Assembly: GCA_022036555.1 (NCBI GenBank)
Contig: CM039128.1
Span: forward strand, 18,811,640 to 18,875,639
Reading direction: 5' to 3'
Length of the DNA stretch: 64,000 nt
Source of the DNA: Microstegium vimineum
Lineage: Eukaryota; Streptophyta; Magnoliopsida; Poales; Poaceae
The position numbers and the translations under genes are program-made. The notes under the pieces were generated by a model. That model did not search any database, was not told the origin of the DNA, and was given only the letters and a program-made list of their open reading frames with translations. Numbering within the stretch: the first letter of the stretch is position 1; each line of letters starts with the position of its first letter. This document shows positions 11,177 to 23,105 of the stretch, piece by piece.

Positions 11177-12626
11177 TGGAAAAGAAAGCTCACCGGCAGT
11201 GGAGGAAAACTCACCAGAAACCCTAAAAAGCAAGTTCTCAACCCTATGGAAAAGAGGCAAGAACCTAGGAAAAACAGGCGAAAACCAGCAACCAAAATAG
11301 AGGCTCCGGACCAGTTGGGATAGAGCCACCGGACTATAGCGAGTAGTCAAGAGCTCAGGTCCGACGCCTTCACCCGCTGAGACAGAAGAACACATTGAGC
11401 ACCCTAGCTCCTGATCAGAGGCTTTGGACTAGTCCGACGCCACCTCTGGACCAAGGAAGGTGGTCCGGTGCTCACTCGCCAGACAATCCAGTAAGCACCT
11501 TGCCTCTGGACCTGACGACCGGACTACCCCATCGGACCAAGGAGAGAGGTCCGACGCGTGGTAGCGTTCCTCAGCAGAGCCACCGGATCACTCGTCAAAG
11601 GTCCGGAGCTCTAAAACTGAGAGGTCCCGAGGGTGGTCCGACGCCCCTTGCTGCTTGACACGTGAAAGGTCAAGACCACCGGACCACTTGCTATGGTCCA
11701 GAGCTTAGGACAAAGTGGTCTGACGCTCACAGACAGAAAACTGTTCCCCGCGAAAACGAACTTCTCTCCGCCAAATATTCCCAAAACTCAACCAAATGAT
11801 TACCAACTGCAACCAAACTTTGTAGGCATGATCCTAGTGCAATTGGGGAGCTATCCCGAAGAAATCATCGCTCCATTTGGAGAGGATAAACGGGAAGACT
11901 CAGATTTGGGGAGAGAGAGAGCAAAACAAAGAACACCATAAAGAAAACGCCCGATCTACGCAGTCGTGAGGTTTGAGGAGAATTCCTTCGGTGCAAAGAA
12001 GCTCCTCACGATTACGAACAACTTGGTTCAAGTCGATTTTGCAAAGCTGCTCTCAACAAAGAGAAATCATCTTGGGAAAAAGACAGAGCAAAAGAAAAAC
12101 GAGAAGAACACAAGCAAATCGGGGGACACAATCACGAAAACGAAGCCACCATGGCTTACGGAGGTTACGGCCTCCGATTCCTCGTAACAATCACAAGTTC
12201 TTACACCGGTGACACGGTGGATCTCAAGCAAGAAGAGGCTAGGGAAGGGAAAACCTAGGAATAGGTGGGAGAGAGAGTAATGCAAGAGATAGGATGAGGA
12301 TACCCCTTCATCCTGTATTTAACGAGGCTTTGGCTATTTCCCAAAGACCCGCCTAGATACAAGACCGAATTACCTAGCCCTAATACATTGTAATCCAAGT
12401 CGGTAACTCTCAGCCACTCGTTTGAATCGACGACCCCGCTTCCTGCCGGGAGTTGCCGTCGCCTCGACGCAACCTCCAGGATTCCGCCACGTGCCATCCC
12501 CGCTTCCTTGGAAGCTCCGCCTAGGTTTTGAGGCCCAAACCCAGGAAACCCGTCACCAGTAGCTTTGGGCTCAACTACCGAACCCCGAGTTTTGGGGCCC
12601 AAACCACCGAACCGGTCGACTCGATC
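11177..12626 (-). repeat. L1 LTR fragment in inverse orientation (copy b)
   Basis: This is the reverse complement of the L1 LTR, matching 27871-29915 from about 150 bases inside its 3' end up to the segment near 29490. It lacks both LTR ends. Together with the preceding L1 copy it forms a long inverted repeat. It stops about ten bases before the LTR of Ty3-A. Confidence 0.8.
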
Positions 12627-12635
12627 CCAAACATA

Positions 12636-14136
12636 TGTTGACGGTAATTACAAGCTATTTTATCACCATCAAAACACCGTCAACATCCTCATATTCAAAG
12701 GAAAACAAGAATGGCATGAACATAATTTACCCAATAACTAGTTCCACATGTCCCATGACTATTTGATGCAGGTAATGAAAAATGGGGTCTTCTGGGAGCC
12801 AGTGGGCCCACTTAGGCGGTCAGCCGACCACCCTATGGACCCACTTAGCATCCTTGGCCCCATGATCCATGTAACACCCTCAAGAATACTCTCTACCCTT
12901 GGATCCAAGTATATTCACCTCTCAATGGTCCAGATTCACAAAACAAGGATCCATAGGCCCAACATGACATATTTCCATGTATGGCAAATGTGCACAAGGC
13001 ATACACCATCATGATGGGCATTACGTCTAGAAGCCACCTGCGAAAGATGAACCCATTTGGCCATAAAAGGCATTCGTCCGAATGCCTAGGTGGGGCCAGA
13101 GACCACCCACAGGCCCCCTGACCAGTGGGGTCAACTTCTAGAAGAAAAGTGGCAGGGCCCACCTGCCATAGGGTTCGGCCGAATCACCATATGGTGGTTC
13201 AAGCTCCCCACCGACTTCGTGCATGCCGCGATGCATCCACTCGATCTCCTCTATTTATTTAAGACGGTTACAATGAGGTTTCATCCTACGGTGGCTGATG
13301 GAGGTGGCGCGGATCGCTGATGTGGTACCGGAGTAGCCCCTACTCCACCTCTAGCTATAAATAGACCTCCTAGGCCCTCACTCTCACTCATGCCTCATTG
13401 GAGAAACTACTCCTTAGTAGTAGTGCTATGCTAGTTTGAGGAGAGTGAGGGAAGTCTTCTGGAGAAAGCCCTGGATCTATCGGGAATCTTCTCCGGAGCT
13501 GTACCTCAGCGGATGCGATCCTCTTGTAAGTTCAGCACTTGTAAGTGATACATCCAGTTCTTTATAGCAATTAATATTCTAAATCTGGTTTAGCTGTTAT
13601 ACACCTTTTCACGCATGTTCATCGCTTTACTTTGAGTAGAGTGCTTTAGCCTTAACGTAGGGTTAAAGTAGTAAGAATAGTGTAGACGTGGTGTCTAGAC
13701 TAGATCTAGCCTTTGTAAACCGCTTATCGCGCGGATTGTTTGTGGATGCTAGTAGAAGGTGACAACTCTATCTAGTCTTCGTATTCCACCACGTGTGTCA
13801 GATAAGTTCTTAAAAGGTAAGGCCTCAATACAACATGATGGCGCAGTCCGGTTAGAGTTTTACCCTCTTTCTGATCTATCCCATCGCCTCCTGCAAGAGA
13901 AGGGCTAATAAAGCCAGTATAACCAACTTTGCCTTGTTAGATATCTTTGCTACATAGAACCTCTCAACCCAGTTATCATAGTCTCCCTTGATTCATCAAG
14001 ACATATCTTTAATCCTAGTTAGATCACTATCGTTCCCTGAGGAAAATACGATACCTAGAATACTCCCGGTGAAGTGCTACATCGGTATAATCTGTGCGCT
14101 TGCGGATTTATAGAATTGTAATAAGAAATACCAACA
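12636..14136 (+). repeat. 5' LTR of Ty3-A
   Basis: The LTR starts TGTTGACGGT and ends ATACCAACA just before the primer site, giving 1501 bases. It aligns in outline with the Ty3-B LTR (54511-56204): same end, same TATA region, same GGTCGGCCGACCAC-type palindromes, but strong divergence at the start. It is a sister LTR family. Confidence 0.85.
13355..13364 (+). promoter_or_regulatory. TATA box of the Ty3-A LTR
   Basis: CTATAAATAG lies in the middle of the LTR, at the same place as in both Ty3-B LTRs, behind a conserved GCCGGAGTAGCCCCTACTCC block. It would direct transcription of the element RNA. Confidence 0.75.
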
Positions 14137-14144
14137 AGCGTTTC

Positions 14145-14161
14145 TGGCGCCGTTGTCGGGG
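14145..14161 (+). other. Primer binding site of Ty3-A (tRNA-Asp type)
   Basis: TGGCGCCGTTGTCGGGG follows the LTR end by eight bases. It is complementary to the 3' end of plant tRNA-Asp apart from one change relative to the Ty3-B site. Confidence 0.85.
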
Positions 14162-14238
14162 ATCGTTAGCTTTCAACTAGTACCCTTTGGTCCTATTATC
14201 CTTGTTTCATTTAAACCTTTCTTTCCACATACACACTT

Positions 14239-15984
14239 ATGGAACAAACACCTCTCTTCGAGTATGGTACTCCAACGGGCGCTAGGTTGGAGCCACCTAG
14301 TTCATCTCAGACTATATTAGACATTCATTATGAGCTTCGCCCAAGCCTCATAAGGATGGTTCAAAACAAACCTTTTTCTGGGGATGAAGACAAAAATCCC
14401 TACACTCATCTACGAGACTTTGAACAATTGTGTTCATGTGTCCACATCCATGGGATGAGGCGAGGTACCCTTAAGTTGAAGCTATTTCCATTTTCTTTGA
14501 TGGGAATAGCCCAACAATGGTACATTCGCCACGTAGATGACGCAAACGGAGAATGGGAAAAGATGCAATCCAAATTCTGCCTAGCTTTCTTCCCCACTCC
14601 TCGAGTTGTTCGTCTTCGAAAAGAGGTCATCAACTTCTCCCAAAAGGAGAAAGAACCTCTTGGTGCGGCATGGGCCCGTCTCTTAGATCAAGCATCATCC
14701 GGCCTTGATCTTGCTATAACCGAGCCAACATTGTTGCAACACTTTTTTGGCGGTCTTAGCAAAGATTCTGCACAAATTCTTGACATGACTTCTAGGGGAG
14801 CCTTCCTGTGTTTACCCATTAGTGAAGGGAAGAGTCTTCTCATGAAGATTCTTGACAACCCCCTACATTAACGTTTATAATGAAGGACCCATAGAAGGAG
14901 AAAACCCATTCCCTAGAAAAGAAGTCTCGATAGCCGAATCACCACCACTCCCATCCAAAGATTTTGCCATCGATCCTGAACCAAAATACCACAAATCTCG
15001 AAGGAAGAAGAAATTCAATATCTAAACCATTCCTTCGAGTTCAAGGCTAACCTTTCATATGATCTTGCTGGTTTTGGGAATGCCCACAATTATCGTATCC
15101 AAAAGAGACCTTCTAAGAAACATATTTCTAGACCTCTCATGAAGGAATCTCTTCGGAAACCTCCCGCAACAACATCATCTTGTACCTCGACTTCCCACAT
15201 GGCACATTAGGAAAAGCTTGGGATATTTGATGAAGAAATGTCGAGTGATATTATAGAAGAACTAAAGTGTTTAGAATCCAAATCTATCCTCTCCTTCTCT
15301 ATGCCCACATATGACTTATCTTATGAACCCATCCTTGATCCTGAGGATTCCCCATGTGTTCCTTCATTCAAGTCTTATGATGACCCACTTAATGACTTTG
15401 GGAATTCATTAATACACTCGAGGCATGGAAGCCATGAGGGCCATAAATCTGACCAAGAGGAGCATAATCAACAGTTAGAGCCTTTGTCTACCGTTATAAG
15501 TCAAGAATGGTTGGATGAGGCCAAATCCTCAAAGGAAGTAACTAAAATGCCCACACATGTGAGGAGAATATCCTGTCAAGTGTTGGGCATTGATAGTGAA
15601 ATTTACTACGATCATAGCCTCGGGATCAACATCATTCCTCATTTCCATGTTCCAACATCATCAAAGAATCATCTATCCCAATCACAAAAACACCTTAGAC
15701 TCCCTAATGGTCAAATCCTTGATTGTTTAGGAGTCCTTCATGATGCTCTTGTGGTGGTTGATGATCTCAAGATCTTCCTAGATTTCCACATCTTTGACCT
15801 TCCTAGACTTTCCTTTCATCTCACTTTTATCGGAAGGCCAATCATGAGAATCTTGGAGAACACAATAGGAAATGAGAAGCTTGATCATAGAATAGGTGCA
15901 GATTATCTACCCATTTGGTCTTCCCGACCTCTCATCAAAGGGTTAGAATCTAAACCAGTTCTTGATCCACGGGATGAGCCTTGA
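14239..15984 (+). pseudogene. Ty3-A gag and protease-like polyprotein
   Basis: The ATG at 14239 opens MEQTPLFEYGTPTGARLE. The retrotransposon-gag domain covers about residues 35-180 (LFPFSLMGIAQQWYIRH, FSQKEKEPLGAAWAR, LLQHFFGGLSKDSAQ). The frame is lost near 14858, and the text continues in another frame with a TAG at 15208-15210, then 15238-15984. The C-terminal part resembles a retropepsin in outline (a segment YDHSLGINIIPHFHV where D-x-G-A is usual, then HLTFIGRPIMRIL), but the catalytic D-T/S-G is not present, so it is a degenerate or non-catalytic protease. It would supply capsid protein; any reverse transcriptase would have to come from elsewhere. Confidence 0.7.
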
Positions 15985-16421
15985 CTCATTCAAGCCTTGA
16001 GAATGACTTGAAATGTCATGAGAAAGAAAGTTCTCACCCATTCTTTGAAAGGGAGAATGATGTCAATGAGCATGGAAGTTATACTCCGATCTTCCAATCA
16101 AATCCATGCTCAAATGAGAAATCTCCCAAATCAATCCTTCCCTCGACCATGACTACACACATGATCTACAACCCCTTCATTCTTCTTGTTTCGAAAATCT
16201 TTGCAAGGATGGTTGTAGATGCGTTTCTCTACCATAAATTTTGCAAATCTCGTAGTGGTTTTAGTCTTAAGGATAGGTTTGAAAAAGTTGGAGTTGAAGG
16301 GAAACCGCTTCACCAACATAAGTTACAACTTGAAGGTTTCCCAAAGACAAGCTTGTGTCTTAAAATTAAGCACTTTTGGGAGCTAACCCAAGTCTTCTTA
16401 TTTTCCATTAAAGTTTGCTAA
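15981..16421 (+). pseudogene. C-terminal frame of the Ty3-A polyprotein
   Basis: This 146-codon frame overlaps the previous one by four bases but has no ATG at its start, so it is more likely the continuation of the polyprotein after a frame change than a separate gene. It starts acidic and becomes basic and aromatic towards its end (KIKHFWELTQVFLFSIKVC), ending at 16421. I recognise no domain. AT-rich noncoding sequence follows to 16616. Confidence 0.45.
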
Positions 16422-16616
16422 AAAATATATATATAAAAAAAATATTTCTAGTTTCCCAAAATTCTAAACTAAATAAAATGACTTTGTAAAAAGAGATTAA
16501 GGGAATATTTGTGAAATTGTTCCTTCGGGTATTTTTGTCACTAACCATTTCAGGTTTGAACAAAAAGAATGATAGAGCAAAACACAAGGTATGTCCAACC
16601 AAACATCCTTCAATAA

Positions 16617-17011
16617 TGCTGGGGATTGGTAGCTTTTAACTAGTACCCTTTGGTCCTATTATCTTTGTTTCATTTAAATCTTTCTTTCCACATACACACT
16701 TATGGATCAAACACCTCTCTTCGAGTATGGTGCTCCAACGGGCGCTAGGTTGGAGCCACCTAGTTCATCTCAGACTATATTAGACATTCATTATGAGCTT
16801 CGCCCAAGCCTCATAAGGATAGTTCAGAACAAACCTTTTTCTAGGGACGAAGACAAAAATCCCTACACTCATCTACGAGACTTTGAACAATTGGGTTCAT
16901 GTGTCCACATCCATGGGATGAGGCGAGGTACCCTTAAGTGGAAGCTATTTCCATTTTCTTTGATGGGAATAGCCAGACAATGGTACCTTCGCCACATAGA
17001 TGACACAAACG
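16617..17011 (+). repeat. Second partial copy of Ty3-A leader and gag start
   Basis: The stretch repeats 14157-14545 with few changes: the leader after the primer site, the gag ATG (here at 16702) and about 100 codons. It ends abruptly at about 17011, where antisense copia-2 sequence begins. A fused frame runs to 17166 only by chance. Confidence 0.8.
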
Positions 17012-18486
17012 AGTCCAAAAACTTGGTTCCCAAAGACATGGCCAACGGCTCGACGCAACCAAGCAAAACAAAGGTAGCCCTCAAGAAGAGGCACAAAAAA
17101 GGGCTCAACACCGCTAGCAAGTGCAAGATACCAATCACAGTTCTCAAAGCTCATAATGCCAATTGAAACACCAAGGGAACTCCAAAGATACCAATTAAAA
17201 CACTTAACGCTCAAGAAGCACTCAAAACATGTCAGAGCCAACAAAGCAAGCTAGATCCTCTAGAAGAGGCAAAAGCTCAACACATCTAGCAAAAGCTCCC
17301 CTTGGCAAAAGCACACTCAAGATACCAAATGAGCTCCTTAGAGCAAAAGAAGCACACAAAACTCCCCCTTGACCAAAGAAGCTCTAAACCAATGAAACCA
17401 ATGAGATGCACTCTTTCTCCCGCTTGGAAGTAGATGGCTGAAAATGGAATGAAATGCACATCTCTCCCCCTTGTTGACACATGTAGCTCATCAAACATCA
17501 ACAACTCAAGATCCGGCTACAAATGTCATGAAATGCAAAATGAGTGCAAAAGCTTCATACTTAGAGCTAAGACAATGGATAGACGCTCTAAGTGATGTGA
17601 TCCTGTGAGAATAGGAAAAGCTCTACGTGCCCAACAAAGACTCAAGTTGAGTTTAAGATCACTTTAGAAGCTATTTTAGAGAGCATTTCATATGAGAGCA
17701 GAGAAAGGGTATCACCTCCTAGAGACAACTAAACATGGCAAACAAGATAGGATCTATCTCAAAGCAATCTCATGTATAGCAAGTAGAACTATCCCTAGCA
17801 AAGTTCATACAACAAGCCAATGACCCAACTGAATGAACTTTCCAAATTTCAGAGTTTTGCAGCCAATTTTAGTTTTAGGCACATTACATGTTCTATGCGA
17901 GTGGTTGTAAGCAAGGTGATGCCACTGCTTACTAACCGGGCGAAGTCAAAGGATTTGACACACCGGTTTTGGTCATACACGACACCGCTCAAGTATCAAC
18001 CCATATGGGAAGCAGTCTCGAACACACGGTGAAGTGCTCACAATGCAGACCCAACTCGGTCTTTCCAATTCCCAAAACAGAGAGCAATTTCATTTTAGAT
18101 ATTAATCATGGTGCTTAAAGGTAGTGAATGAAACAATGAAGAGCCATAGTTACAAGCTATATACAAGACAACCAAGAAGGATCTTCAAAATCCTACACAT
18201 GCTACTGCCATTTCAGAGGTGACATGGGGAATTAAATTTAGTTTTAAAGCTTTGCTAACTTTGCTCTATTGCATATCTAGAGATAAAAAAGAGTCTATGT
18301 TAGGCAACACCATAGACACATAAAGCACCTCAAACAGAGCATAGATTCATTATATCGGCTATACGTATGAAGCTTGAAATGAACTATGTCACAAATGCAA
18401 ATGAGATGCACAATGCAATGACACCAACTAACACTAGCAAGACACCTATTGAGAAGAAGGACAAAGAAGATACAAAAAGAACTATG
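17012..18486 (-). other. Copia-2 3' noncoding region
   Basis: Reverse complement of the copia-1 region 7660-9160, including the G-run purine tracts (seen here as TCTCCCCCTTG near 17462-17472 and CTCCCCCTTG near 17363). There is no supported gene. It is cut at 17012, before the final purine tract and the LTR. Confidence 0.75.
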
Positions 18487-21400
18487 TGTCACACCCGGTT
18501 TTAAGAACAAAACCAGATATACCCTATATGTGAGCCCAGGAAGTCAAATCCCACATATAGTCACAGAACAAGGTAATATCAAAAGACAATACTTAAGTAT
18601 ATAACATATATGGTTAAAGAAATAACCTTGAGAGAGCAAACAGCAGTAAGACACTCCGATCTTCAGGTGAAGACTCCACTCCACAGGGACCAACTGACTG
18701 GTTGATCACAATCCTATCTCTTCCAACTCTTGCTAACTGGTACCCATCCGGGATTTTTATCCAAGTATTGAAAAGAAAGTGAACAAGCGTAAGTACTTTC
18801 GTACTCAACAAGTATACATGGGGTTCATGAGGCTCAAAAGGTATGACACTGGTTTACTGCGGTAAGCATTTTGATTTTGTATCAAAACTTTATAAGTGGT
18901 AGATCAAAGTTATGCTTAAGTCCCCAAATTAAATTGCATGATCAATTAAACAAATGAACAAGTAACATAATTCCATGATAAAGTGATTCATAAAGATAAC
19001 CAACAAGTAACCAAAGAGTTCTGTGAGTTTTTCGGGCCGCTTGTGTCCGTGAGCACGGCTATCATGATAGTTTTTAACACTCTGCAGAGGTTGTACACTT
19101 TACCCACGAGTCGTGATTTACCCTTTCGCCAGAGGACGCGACCCTCATTACCCACTTCCAAGGAAGGCCGGCAGGGTTCACTATGAAGTCTTTCAAAGGG
19201 GCTCGCTGACAAACAACAGACACTACGAATCCACGGGCAAGGGGTATATAGGAGCCCGTCGGTGGTACACACACGCAGCGGTCCCCACACCAGCCGCTCC
19301 GCAACCGCTCGGCAATGGCAACTTTCGCGAACTGCCACATGCGAGAGAGTTGCCCTCATACTAAACTAAAGCCAGAGCCATTATATCCCTCATGGTTATA
19401 CTGTATGTCCCAGCTTTTGCTGACAGATAGGGTCCTAAATCCATGTTGCTAAAAAGTCAAGTTTTACTTTATCATCTCATATAGTCATTTATCAATATTC
19501 AAGATCATGCTTAGTTAAATGGAGCACTAGCAATAACTACCCATATGCAAAGATAACCCATAGGATTTCAAGGATCAAGGTAATCAAATCTAGGTAAGCC
19601 CTATGGTGACAACATTAAACACATGCATATGATTTTATTGGAAACATCATGAATAGGACATCAAGGAAGATCCCATATAATACTTGCCTTAAAAGCTTAG
19701 ATCCTTCTTCTAGATCTAGTCTTCAAAATATCTTCTAGAAAACCAACTTCTTCTTGATCTCCAACGTAACACTCACCGATTGGACAAAAACACAAACACC
19801 ACTCAAACACCTGACCAAACATAGCATACATACATATCTATTTAGAACAATACACCAATCAATGAAAAGGATTTTAAAAGAATACTACGCATCTCTACGA
19901 ACACATAGCCGCGAAGAACACACTAAACGGTGCTACGGTGATCAAGCTACGACTAACAGGGATTTTGCTTTTTAAAACAAGAACTAAGAGCTTTATTAGT
20001 TTTAGCTATGAAAAAGGATGTATAAGGTATTTCAAAGGAACACCCAAGTTAGATTAAGTCAAAGTTATATTTGGATCTCGAAATAAAAGTAGAACTAATC
20101 ATATTTTATATATAAAACACGTTGCATAGTTATTAATCAAGTTTAGGAGTTAACCATAAAATTACAGAGCTATTAACATGGTATTAAAGATCACTAAAGA
20201 AAAGGTTATGTCGATACGAAGCCAACGCAACTCGAACGGAACGAAACGGATTAAAAACGGAGAAGATAGGATTTAAACAAGATTTAGAGATTAAACAGGG
20301 AATTTAAAAGGCATTAAATAAATATTTATTTTCAAAGTTTGCAAAACAGATTGATTATGGTTTTAACATGTAGATAAAAACTCTACGAATCTAACGCAAC
20401 TTGAACGAAGTAAAACGGAGATAAAACGAAGAAACGGTGGAGACTAGAGATTATACCGTCAAAGAAAATTGCACTTGTCTCCTTCCTTCACTTTTGTACG
20501 AACGCTCTTGATGCTGCTGCTGCTCGTTTGTGCAGAAGGAGGGGGTCGTCGGGCCAAGGGATGTCGATCAGACGCCGGCAAGGGATGTCGATTGGAGAGC
20601 ATCACCACGGTTGGAGTAGACTGCACGATAACGGCAGAGTAGGAAAAAGATATGATTTTCTACCGTTAGGTATTCCCAAACTAGGGGCACCCCTTGTGGT
20701 AGACGTGGTGTGCTTTGGTCAAGGGGGTGGGTACATATTTATAGGGAGGAAGACTCTCCACCTCAACGTCAACTAGCGATATGGTACTAATTGACGTTGC
20801 ACCTCCACCTTTACTAATGGGCCAAAATAACCATCAAAGCCCATTAGTAAATAAATGCTTGGGCTTTTGTGATATATGAGGATTATTGCACATGGGCTTT
20901 GTGGACTGGTGGGAAATTGAGGTCTTCATTATTTATTTTCGGAATAAATTATTTTCATGAATAAAATAATTCTAGAAAAGTCTAGAACTAATAATTAAGC
21001 CACGAAAAATACTCCGAATGCTCCAAAAATTCAGGGAAAATTCTCGGAGATACTTTTGAACACAATGAACCCAAATAAAGTATTTGGAGCTCATGAAAAG
21101 ATATTTTGGAGCATCTAAAAATTAGAATTTGCTCGTAGATAAATAAGAAAAAGGTCCGGAAAAATTTAGAAAAATTCCCGGAAAAAATTTAGAGACATGT
21201 TGATGAATTATGAACTCAAGGGAATCATTTGGATCGAGAGACAACGGATACTGGGAATGTCCAAATGAAAGATTAACATCGAGAACAAGAATTTGATTAT
21301 AGAAAAAGATAGAGACGAACCAGAGACCGATAAACGACTTACTAAACGCGTTTTAAAAACTTTAAACACTCACATGCATCAAGACAAGCAATGAACAACC

Positions 21401-21577
21401 ACCACAACAATTAAAGTCTATCAAATTGATTTAGAAAAGTTTATAAATTCACTTTTCCTATACTAAATTTGTGCAAATCAAACTAATCTTGGAAATTGTT
21501 ATATGAACATAGAAATCATTTATTTTATTTAGTGTTTTCTAAGCACAACCCAAAATGTGAAATTTTGGGGTGTGACA
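18487..21577. repeat. Solo LTR, chromovirus (Tekay/Del-like) type
   Basis: The 3091-base segment starts TGTCACACCC and ends GGGTGTGACA and is flanked on both sides by CTATG (18482-18486 and 21578-21582). The uninterrupted site can be read in copia-1 near 7645-7660. TG...CA ends and a five-base duplication are the signature of an LTR. Very long LTRs with these ends are known from Tekay/Del chromoviruses. A TATA-like word in TATTTATAGGG near 20735-20746 suggests plus orientation. No coding domain is seen, so the internal part was lost by LTR-LTR recombination. Confidence 0.8.
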
Positions 21578-21602
21578 CTATGATACACAAAACTTTCCTC
21601 CT

Positions 21603-23105
21603 CTAAAAAGGAAAGAAAACACCCAACTCGCGCCGAAGACGAGAAAACGCAGCTTGATCCAAAGGCTTTGTGAGAATATCCGCAAGCTAGTTGTGGGTCT
21701 CGACATGCCGGAGGTCAATGTCGCCCTTCTCATAATGATCTCGCAAGAAATGAAAGCGGACCTCAATGTGCTTGGTCTTTGAATGAAGCACAGGATTTTT
21801 GGCCACACTAATTGCATTCGTGCTATCACAAAGCAGAGGCACCTTAGTAAGCTCAAGACCGAAATCTCTCAAAGTGGCAATCAGCCAAATCAACTACGAG
21901 CAAAAGCTAGCCGCGGCAACGTACTCAGCTTCGCACGTTGACTGTGCCAGGCTAGACTGCTTGCGAGAAGACCAAGAAACCAAAGAAGACCCAAGAAACT
22001 GGCAAGTCCCAAAAGTGGACTTCCGATCAAGACGGCATCCGGCAAATTCGACGTCAGAATAACCACAAAGCTCAAGAGACGAAGAGGTGGAAAACCAAAG
22101 ACCAAATTCTGGAGTGAAATGTAAGTACCTCATGATGTGTTTCACCGCCTTCTTGTGTGAAGTCCGTGGGGATGCCTGAAAGCGTGCACACAAGCAGACG
22201 GCGAACTGAATGTCCGGTTGAGTCGCTATCAAGCACAGAAGTGACCCGATCATGCTTTGGTACTCCGTCTAGTCCACCGCCTCTCCTTCCTCGTCCGCAT
22301 CCAAGGCAGTCGTAGTCGACATGGGCGTCGAAAGAGGCTTTGCCTCACCCATGTCAAACTTCTTCAAGATATCCTTCATGTACTTGCCTTGGTGCACGAA
22401 CGTCCCTTCCCGGGTTTGCTTGATTTTCAACCCGAGAAAGAAAGTCAATTGTCCCATCATGCTCATCTCAAATTCCCTGCTCATAAGATCTGCAAACTTG
22501 GCAACAAGAGCATGAGAAGAACCACCAAAGATGATATCATCCACGTATATTTGGACAAGGAGAGTGTCTTTGCCTTGCTTGAGGAGAAACAAAGTCTTAT
22601 CTACCGATCCCTGTTTAAAGCCCTTAGCAAGCAAAAATGTTTTTAGCCTATCATACCATACTCTAGGTGCTTGTTTCAAACCATACAAAGCTTTGTGAAG
22701 TTTAAAAACATGGTTTGGAAACTTGGGATTTTCGAAACCAGGAGGTTGTTTAACATAAACTTCCTCCTCTATGTAGCCGTTTAAGAAAACACTTTTAACG
22801 TCCATTTGAAAAAGTTTAAAACCCTTAGAAGCCGCAAAAGCTAGAAGGATTCTAATGGCTTCTAAACGAGCTATGGGAGCAAAGGTTTCCTCATAGTCTA
22901 TTCCCTCCTTTTGACAAAAGCCTTGAGCTACCAACCTAGCCTTGTTGCGCACTACCATCCCATCTTCACTTTGTTTATTTTTGAAAACCCATTTGGTACC
23001 TATGGGGTGGCAACTAGGTGGTGGAGGAACTAAGACCCAAACGCGATTTTGCTCAAAGTTTTCTAACTCCTCATGCATGGCATTAACCCAATCTGGATCC
23101 ATCAA
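21603..23105 (-). pseudogene. Copia-2 reverse transcriptase and RNase H
   Basis: In one minus-strand frame from 23105: WVFKNKQSEDGMVVRNKARL, YEETFAPIARLEAIR, FQMDVKSVFLNG, then LYGLKQAPRVWYDRLK and the catalytic IYVDDIIFGG, all standard copia reverse-transcriptase blocks. RNase H follows with SWSSRKQSSLAQSTCEAEY, LLCDSTNAISVAKNP and HFLRDHYEKGDIDLRH, ending at TAG 21603-21605. Three in-frame amber codons interrupt it at 22269-22271, 21894-21896 and 21687-21689. In copia-1 each of these positions is CAG. Apart from these the frame is intact, so decay is mainly by point mutation. Confidence 0.9.

Larger units (their letters stand above)
12636..17011 (+). mobile_element. Ty3-A: Athila-like element lacking pol, truncated
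   Basis: It has a complete 5' LTR, a tRNA-Asp-type primer site and a gag/protease-like polyprotein, then a noncoding tail and a partial second copy of the leader and gag start. No reverse transcriptase, RNase H or integrase motif is seen before the join to copia-2 at about 17011. No 3' LTR is present. The five bases to the left (ACATA, 12631-12635) would be one half of the target duplication; the other half is lost. Confidence 0.75.

Noticed and set aside
9482..12602. Many overlapping frames of 60-120 codons in the L1 LTRs
   Set aside because: They recur in all L1 copies on both strands, lack a conserved frame and lie inside LTRs.
12636..12685. 50-base inverted repeat read as a tiny MITE
   Set aside because: Alignment with 54511-54560 shows that it is the normal start of an LTR; no target duplication surrounds it.
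14145..14161. tRNA gene remnant
   Set aside because: Only the primer-site complement of the tRNA-Asp 3' end is present; there is no tRNA arm structure.
18487..21577. DNA transposon with 10-base terminal inverted repeats
   Set aside because: TG...CA ends, a five-base duplication and a TATA-like box fit a solo LTR better; no transposase is present.
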